From assembly GCA_028695965.1 (NCBI GenBank), contig JAQVHZ010000003.1, positions 47,567 through 93,413 of the forward strand: a DNA stretch of 45,847 nucleotides. Reading direction: 5' to 3'. A program made the translations under genes and the position numbers. Shown in pieces: positions 42,254-45,847 of the stretch. A model generated the notes under the pieces. That model did no database searches and had not been told where the DNA came from. It was given only the letters and a program-made list of their open reading frames with translations. The number at the start of each line of letters is the position of its first letter. The stretch's first letter is position 1. This stretch comes from Thermoguttaceae bacterium. GTDB taxonomy: Bacteria; Planctomycetota; Planctomycetia; Pirellulales; Thermoguttaceae.

Positions 42254-43375
42254 TCAGCGCGCGCCGTTCATGAACCGTTCGATAAGCGCCAAACACGCGT
42301 CCGTCTCTTCGTCGAGTCCAACGCTGATGCGCAGGCCGTCGCACCACGCAGGGTACTTCATATAGCGCACAAGGTACCCGTTCTTCTTGAGGAAGAGATA
42401 AAGTTCCTCGTGACTGAAATCGGTCTCCGGGTAGACGTTCCACGTAAAGTTCGCAGCCGATTCCGGCACGACGAACCCCAATTCGCTCATCTTCGTCAAT
42501 TGACGTTCGCGAGTCGCAATAATCTTTTTCGTCGTCTCTTGGAGCCATTCTTGGTCCTGGATCGCGGCGGTCGCGGCGGCGATCGAAAGCGCGTCGCAGT
42601 TGTACGAATCTTTGACTTTCAACGTCTGTTCGATCATTTCCGGCCGGGCGATCAAAAAGCCAAATCGCAGCCCGGCAAGCGCGTACGACTTGCTCATCGT
42701 CCGAGTAATCATCACGCGAGGATTCCGCTTGACGAGCTCGATGCAGTTTATGCCCGCGAAGTCGGCGTACGCTTCGTCGACAACGAGCGGACAAGGAAGT
42801 TTATTCGCGATCTTTTCAACCTCTTCAACCGAAAGGACCGTTCCAGAAGGAGAGTTCGGGTTTGGCAAATAGACGAGCCGCAAAGAGTCGGGCGCGACGC
42901 CCCCTTCAAGCGGATTGACCCGATAAGGCGCCGTCGGGCCCGCTGCGGGGACCTGCGAAAAATAGTCCGGCAGCGTCCAATCGTCTTGGAAATAGACTTC
43001 TTCGTTGCGCGCGCCCTGGATCTCCGCAAGGGATTTGTAGAGGATATAGCTCGGGTAAGGAAGACGCAGCAGCTGATTCTCCCCGACGAACGTGCGCGTC
43101 AGGATCGTCAGAATGTCGTCGCTGCCGTTCCCGCACATGATCCAATTCGGCTCGACGCCGTAAAGCTCCGCCGCCGCTTCGCGGAACGATCGACCAACGG
43201 AATCAGGATAACGCGATAGCCCGCGATCAACAACGGCGCGTATCGCGTCGTACGCCTTTTCGGACGCCCGATAAGGATTCTCGTTCGTATTCAGCTTGAC
43301 GGCTTCGCCCTCTTTCGGCTGTTCGCCAGGGACGTACCCCGCCATCGCTTTAACGTTAGGTCTGATAAAAGTCAT
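42254..43375 (-). CDS. hisC: Histidinol-phosphate aminotransferase
   Basis: 373 aa PLP enzyme of fold type I converting imidazole acetol phosphate to histidinol phosphate. Seen: KLNTNENPY, CGNGSDDIL, PNPNSPSGTVL, VVDEAYADF, the PLP-Lys motif TMSKSYALAGLRFGF and GLRISVG at the C-terminus. The ATG at 43375 (MTFIRPNVKAM) has AAGG 9 bases upstream; TTG 43399 would add eight residues. Together with hisB it suggests histidine genes scattered in small units, each with its own promoter. Confidence 0.95.
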   Translation of the reverse strand: MTFIRPNVKAMAGYVPGEQPKEGEAVKLNTNENPYRASEKAYDAIRAVVDRGLSRYPDSVGRSFREAAAELYGVEPNWIMCGNGSDDILTILTRTFVGENQLLRLPYPSYILYKSLAEIQGARNEEVYFQDDWTLPDYFSQVPAAGPTAPYRVNPLEGGVAPDSLRLVYLPNPNSPSGTVLSVEEVEKIANKLPCPLVVDEAYADFAGINCIELVKRNPRVMITRTMSKSYALAGLRFGFLIARPEMIEQTLKVKDSYNCDALSIAAATAAIQDQEWLQETTKKIIATRERQLTKMSELGFVVPESAANFTWNVYPETDFSHEELYLFLKKNGYLVRYMKYPAWCDGLRISVGLDEETDACLALIERFMNGAR

Positions 43376-43494
43376 TGTAACGCCTTTTGATATTGCCAAC
43401 TTAGATTCCCCGAAGGAAATCGCCGCGTCGCAGGAAGTTATCGCTGACCTCCATGCGGAACCAATCGACGATAGATCGATTCAAACGACTGCGT

Positions 43495-43522
43495 ATTATA
43501 ATCAGTTTGTGAAACAAAACAA
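43495..43522 (-). promoter_or_regulatory. Promoter of hisC
   Basis: Minus strand TTGTTT (43517-43522), 16 bp, TATAAT (43495-43500), about 120 bp before the ATG. Confidence 0.62.
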
Positions 43523-43602
43523 CCCTAGAAGCGCAAAGCTTCCCCGGTAAACAACGCCGTTCTTTCCAACAACGACTCTATTTCTTTGCCGAATTCAACC
43601 CT

Positions 43603-44547
43603 CTACGCCGGGAGCGCAAACGCAAGCAAGACGCCTAAGACGACGACGTTTCGAGAACTCAGCTCCAACACTTTGACGAGCGCGCGGCCGGTTCGGATCC
43701 TAACGAGAGTCCGCCACGCCTGAAAATGAAAGCACAAATAGACGACGAGCGCGCCAAGAGTCGTCGTGTTGAAGAGCGCGTCGCGGCGCAAAAAAACGAC
43801 GGACAGAAGCGCGACGACGATAAGTCCGCTCGCCAAGTAGAAATACCTGCCGAATCGTTCGCCAAAGAGCGCGATCAACGTGAATTTCCGATTGACGCGG
43901 TCTTCGTCCCGATCTCGATAATTATTCGCAATCAGAATCGAATCGACCGCAAAACCTACGGCGATCCCGACCAGCGCCGCGTCTAACGTGATCTCGTCCC
44001 TCTGCAAATAGTAGGTGAACCCGACGGCGACGAACCCAAAAAAGGCGACGACGAGCGCGTCCCCCAGCCCAATGTACGCAAGAGGAAGAGGACCGGCGCT
44101 GTAAAGAAGGCAAAAGACGCAAGAGACGGCCCCGACGACGATCAATCTCCAGCCGCCGTAAGGAAGGGTCGCCAAGCCGAAGCAGCACGCAAGCGCAAGC
44201 GTTAAAAAGGTCGCCGTCAACATCGCGCGAGGAGAGATCCAGCCGGACGCAACGGCGCGCGCGGGCCCTTTGCGTTCCTTTCCGTCGGTCCCCCTCTTGA
44301 AATCGGCGTAGTCGTTGATGAAATTCGCCGCTACCTGCGCCAAAAGCGCAAAGCAGAAACAGCAGACCGCGGGCGTCCAACGGAACTCGTCCGACAGGTC
44401 CGTCATGTCGCTCCACGCAAGGGACAGCGCCACAACGACCGGCATTGACGCTGCCGCCAGCGTCTTCGGCCGAGCCGCAAGGAACCAAGCGCCTAATTTG
44501 CTCGGGCGCTTCGGTTCAGAAATTGGCGTTTGTTCTTCGTTTGTCAT
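43603..44547 (-). CDS. menA: UbiA-family prenyltransferase, MenA-like (copy 1)
   Basis: 314 aa integral membrane enzyme with about 8-9 hydrophobic segments. By family it attaches a polyprenyl chain to a quinone precursor (1,4-dihydroxy-2-naphthoate or a futalosine-route product). First Mg-diphosphate motif NDYADFKRGTD (residues ~78-88); second NNYRDRDED. SAGPLPLAYIGLGDALVVAFFGFVAVG is typical of MenA. It follows copy 2 after 15 bp with no Shine-Dalgarno of its own, so the two are probably translated from one mRNA. No other menaquinone gene is in the window. Confidence 0.85.
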   Translation of the reverse strand: MTNEEQTPISEPKRPSKLGAWFLAARPKTLAAASMPVVVALSLAWSDMTDLSDEFRWTPAVCCFCFALLAQVAANFINDYADFKRGTDGKERKGPARAVASGWISPRAMLTATFLTLALACCFGLATLPYGGWRLIVVGAVSCVFCLLYSAGPLPLAYIGLGDALVVAFFGFVAVGFTYYLQRDEITLDAALVGIAVGFAVDSILIANNYRDRDEDRVNRKFTLIALFGERFGRYFYLASGLIVVALLSVVFLRRDALFNTTTLGALVVYLCFHFQAWRTLVRIRTGRALVKVLELSSRNVVVLGVLLAFALPA

Positions 44548-44562
44548 ATTAAATTTCAGCGG

Positions 44563-45507
44563 TTACGCCGTGAGCGCAAAAACGAGCAAAATACCCAAGA
44601 CGACGACGTTTCGACCGCTCAATATCAACAACTTAGCGAGCGCGGGCCCAGACCGAATCCTGGCGAGCGTTACACACGCCTGTAAATGGAGCGCCAAATA
44701 GACGCCAAGCGTTACAAGAGACATGACGCTGAGCGGCGTGTTGCGGCGCCAGAAAACTAGAGCAAGCGTCACGACGACCAGGAGTCCGTTCGCCAGGTAG
44801 AAGTACCTGCCGAAGCGTTCGCCAAAGATCGCAATCAACGTGAATTTTCGATGCGCGCGGTCTTCTTCCCGGTCGCAATAATTATTCGCGATAAGGATCG
44901 AATCGACCGCAAAACCTACCCCTAGTCCAAGCAGAGCCGTGTCCAACGTAAGCGCGTCCGTCTGCAAATAGTAAGTAAACCCGACGGCGACGAACCCAAA
45001 AAAGGCGACGACAAGCACGTCCCCTAACCCGTTGTACGCAAAAGGAAAAGGACCGGCGCTGTAAAGGAGACAAAAGACGCAGGAAACGATCCCGACAGCT
45101 ACGGCGACCCAGCCGCCGTAAGGAATCGTACCCAAACCGAAGCAGCACGCAAGAGTCAGCGTGCATAACGTCGCAATCAAGATCGCGCGCGGCGAGATCA
45201 AGCCGGACGCAACGGCGCTCAAGGAACGCACGCGGTCCGGCCCGTCTGCCCCTTTGACAAAGTCGGCGTAGTCGTTGATCAAATTAGCCGACGCCTGCGC
45301 CAACATCGCAAAGCCGAGGCAGCAAATCGCAGGTATCCACCGGAATTTGCCCGAAACGCTCGCCAAATCGCTCCAAGCGAGCGAAAGCGCCACAAGGACC
45401 GGTATCGACGACGCCACCAACGATTTGGGCCGGAGGGACATGAACCAAACGTCCAACCTGCGCAAAGGCTTGGATTCTGAAATCTGTGTTAGTTGTTCGT
45501 TAGACAT
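44563..45507 (-). CDS. UbiA-family prenyltransferase, MenA-like (copy 2)
   Basis: 314 aa, exactly the same length as copy 1 and alignable without gaps; the SAGPFPFAYNGLGD region and LQTDALTLDTALLG are close, and the N-terminal third has drifted more. Motif 1 NDYADFVKGAD is intact. In motif 2 the conserved Arg is Cys (NNYCDREED). This may alter prenyl-diphosphate binding or substrate choice. It starts 17 bp after the Gfo/Idh/MocA gene, so an operon Gfo/Idh/MocA, copy 2, copy 1 is likely. Confidence 0.82.
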   Translation of the reverse strand: MSNEQLTQISESKPLRRLDVWFMSLRPKSLVASSIPVLVALSLAWSDLASVSGKFRWIPAICCLGFAMLAQASANLINDYADFVKGADGPDRVRSLSAVASGLISPRAILIATLCTLTLACCFGLGTIPYGGWVAVAVGIVSCVFCLLYSAGPFPFAYNGLGDVLVVAFFGFVAVGFTYYLQTDALTLDTALLGLGVGFAVDSILIANNYCDREEDRAHRKFTLIAIFGERFGRYFYLANGLLVVVTLALVFWRRNTPLSVMSLVTLGVYLALHLQACVTLARIRSGPALAKLLILSGRNVVVLGILLVFALTA

Positions 45508-45524
45508 CGCTTAATTTCGACAGA

Positions 45525-45847
45525 TTAGGAGAGCGCAGGCAGTTCGTATCCCTTGCGTTGTTCACGTGAGAAGAAGGACGCCGCAAGCTCGTCGCCGACA
45601 ATCTTTTCGTTGGTCGGATCCCACTTGATCTCGCGCTGCAGACGGCAGGCGATGTTCGCCAAGTGGCAGACGTGCATACCGAGCACATTCTCTTCGACGT
45701 TAGAGACCGGAACTCCATTTTCGCGAATGCACGTGAAGAAGTTGCGCTTATGGCCTTCGATCGGCATTCCGTTGTAGAGCGCGCGATAATCGTCTTCTGT
45801 CAATTCCGACAGAATCCCGTCTTCAATCGGCTTGCCGGAGAGACGGT
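45525..45847 (-). CDS. C-terminus of a Gfo/Idh/MocA-family oxidoreductase (5' end outside window)
   Basis: The minus-strand frame is open to the window edge (RLSGKPIEDGILSEL precedes the internal TTG at 45803), so the gene continues to the right. HKRNFFTCIRENGVPVSNVE, MHVCHLANIACRLQREIKWDP and EKIVGDELAASFFSREQRKGYE are the standard C-terminal end of planctomycete Gfo/Idh/MocA proteins. These are NAD(P)-dependent dehydrogenases of sugars and related polyols. The Rossmann half is not visible. Substrate unknown. Confidence 0.88.
   Translation of the reverse strand, partial: RLSGKPIEDGILSELTEDDYRALYNGMPIEGHKRNFFTCIRENGVPVSNVEENVLGMHVCHLANIACRLQREIKWDPTNEKIVGDELAASFFSREQRKGYELPALS

Overview
The window most likely comes from an anaerobic planctomycete (inference). 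Family markers are a 1987-residue surface protein with an N-terminal LEPR-XLL motif, a Gfo/Idh/MocA C-terminus of the type abundant in planctomycetes, paired secreted alpha/beta hydrolases of the acetyl-xylan-esterase kind and a planctomycete-style LptE. Anaerobic markers are superoxide reductase, rubrerythrin, a NifX-type protein and a giant 2-hydroxyacyl-CoA-dehydratase-type activase. No rRNA is present to fix the taxon. TGA is an ordinary stop here (flhA, cysT, ybaK and the Rrf2 gene all end with it). Promoters look sigma70-like, repeatedly TTGAAT or TTGTTT, 16-17 bp, TATAAT.

Layout: 1-162 is the tail of an unrecognised gene. 254-4350 (-) holds flhA and a secreted, membrane-anchored trypsin-like protease. 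4770-6869 (+) is a two-gene sulfate uptake unit (binding lipoprotein and CysT) that stops before cysW or cysA. 6961-11132 (-) is a tandem duplication of a secreted esterase. 11393-12538 (+) is a WecA/MraY-family sugar-phosphate transferase. 12738-14738 (-) is a Tat-exported metallophosphoesterase whose frame is cut by one in-frame UGA, followed by a SECIS-like hairpin, with an intact beta-rich and LamG-like half beyond it. 15045-21008 (+) is the LEPR-XLL beta-helix giant. 21073-24753 (-) holds lptE, a BamD-like TPR lipoprotein and recO (envelope assembly and repair). tRNA-His(GTG) lies at 24994.

25174-28714 (-) holds superoxide reductase, rubrerythrin, a NifX-like protein with a His/Gly tail (oxygen and metal handling) and an acyl-CoA synthetase. 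29005-30639 (+) holds ybaK, an Rrf2 regulator and a small membrane protein. 31073-35403 (+) is the activase, broken by a 1-nt frameshift.

35404-38460 is an AT-richer accessory islet: a BrxL-like remnant cut by a repeat, a truncated ORF6N gene behind a cluster of palindromes, an AlbA_2/ATP-binding regulator with a 12-bp minisatellite, and at least three ends of an apparently new MITE-like repeat family whose inverted ends contain CTCATATTGCARCC.

The right end returns to core genes on (-): guaA (whose amidotransferase lacks its catalytic His), hisB, hisC, two tandem menA-like prenyltransferases and the C-terminus of a Gfo/Idh/MocA oxidoreductase running off the edge. A lone secreted protein of unknown function lies at 40560 (+).

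The points that most deserve checking are the UGA-interrupted phosphoesterase, the repeat family of the islet, and the His-less GuaA. All family calls are by reading motifs; no database search was run.
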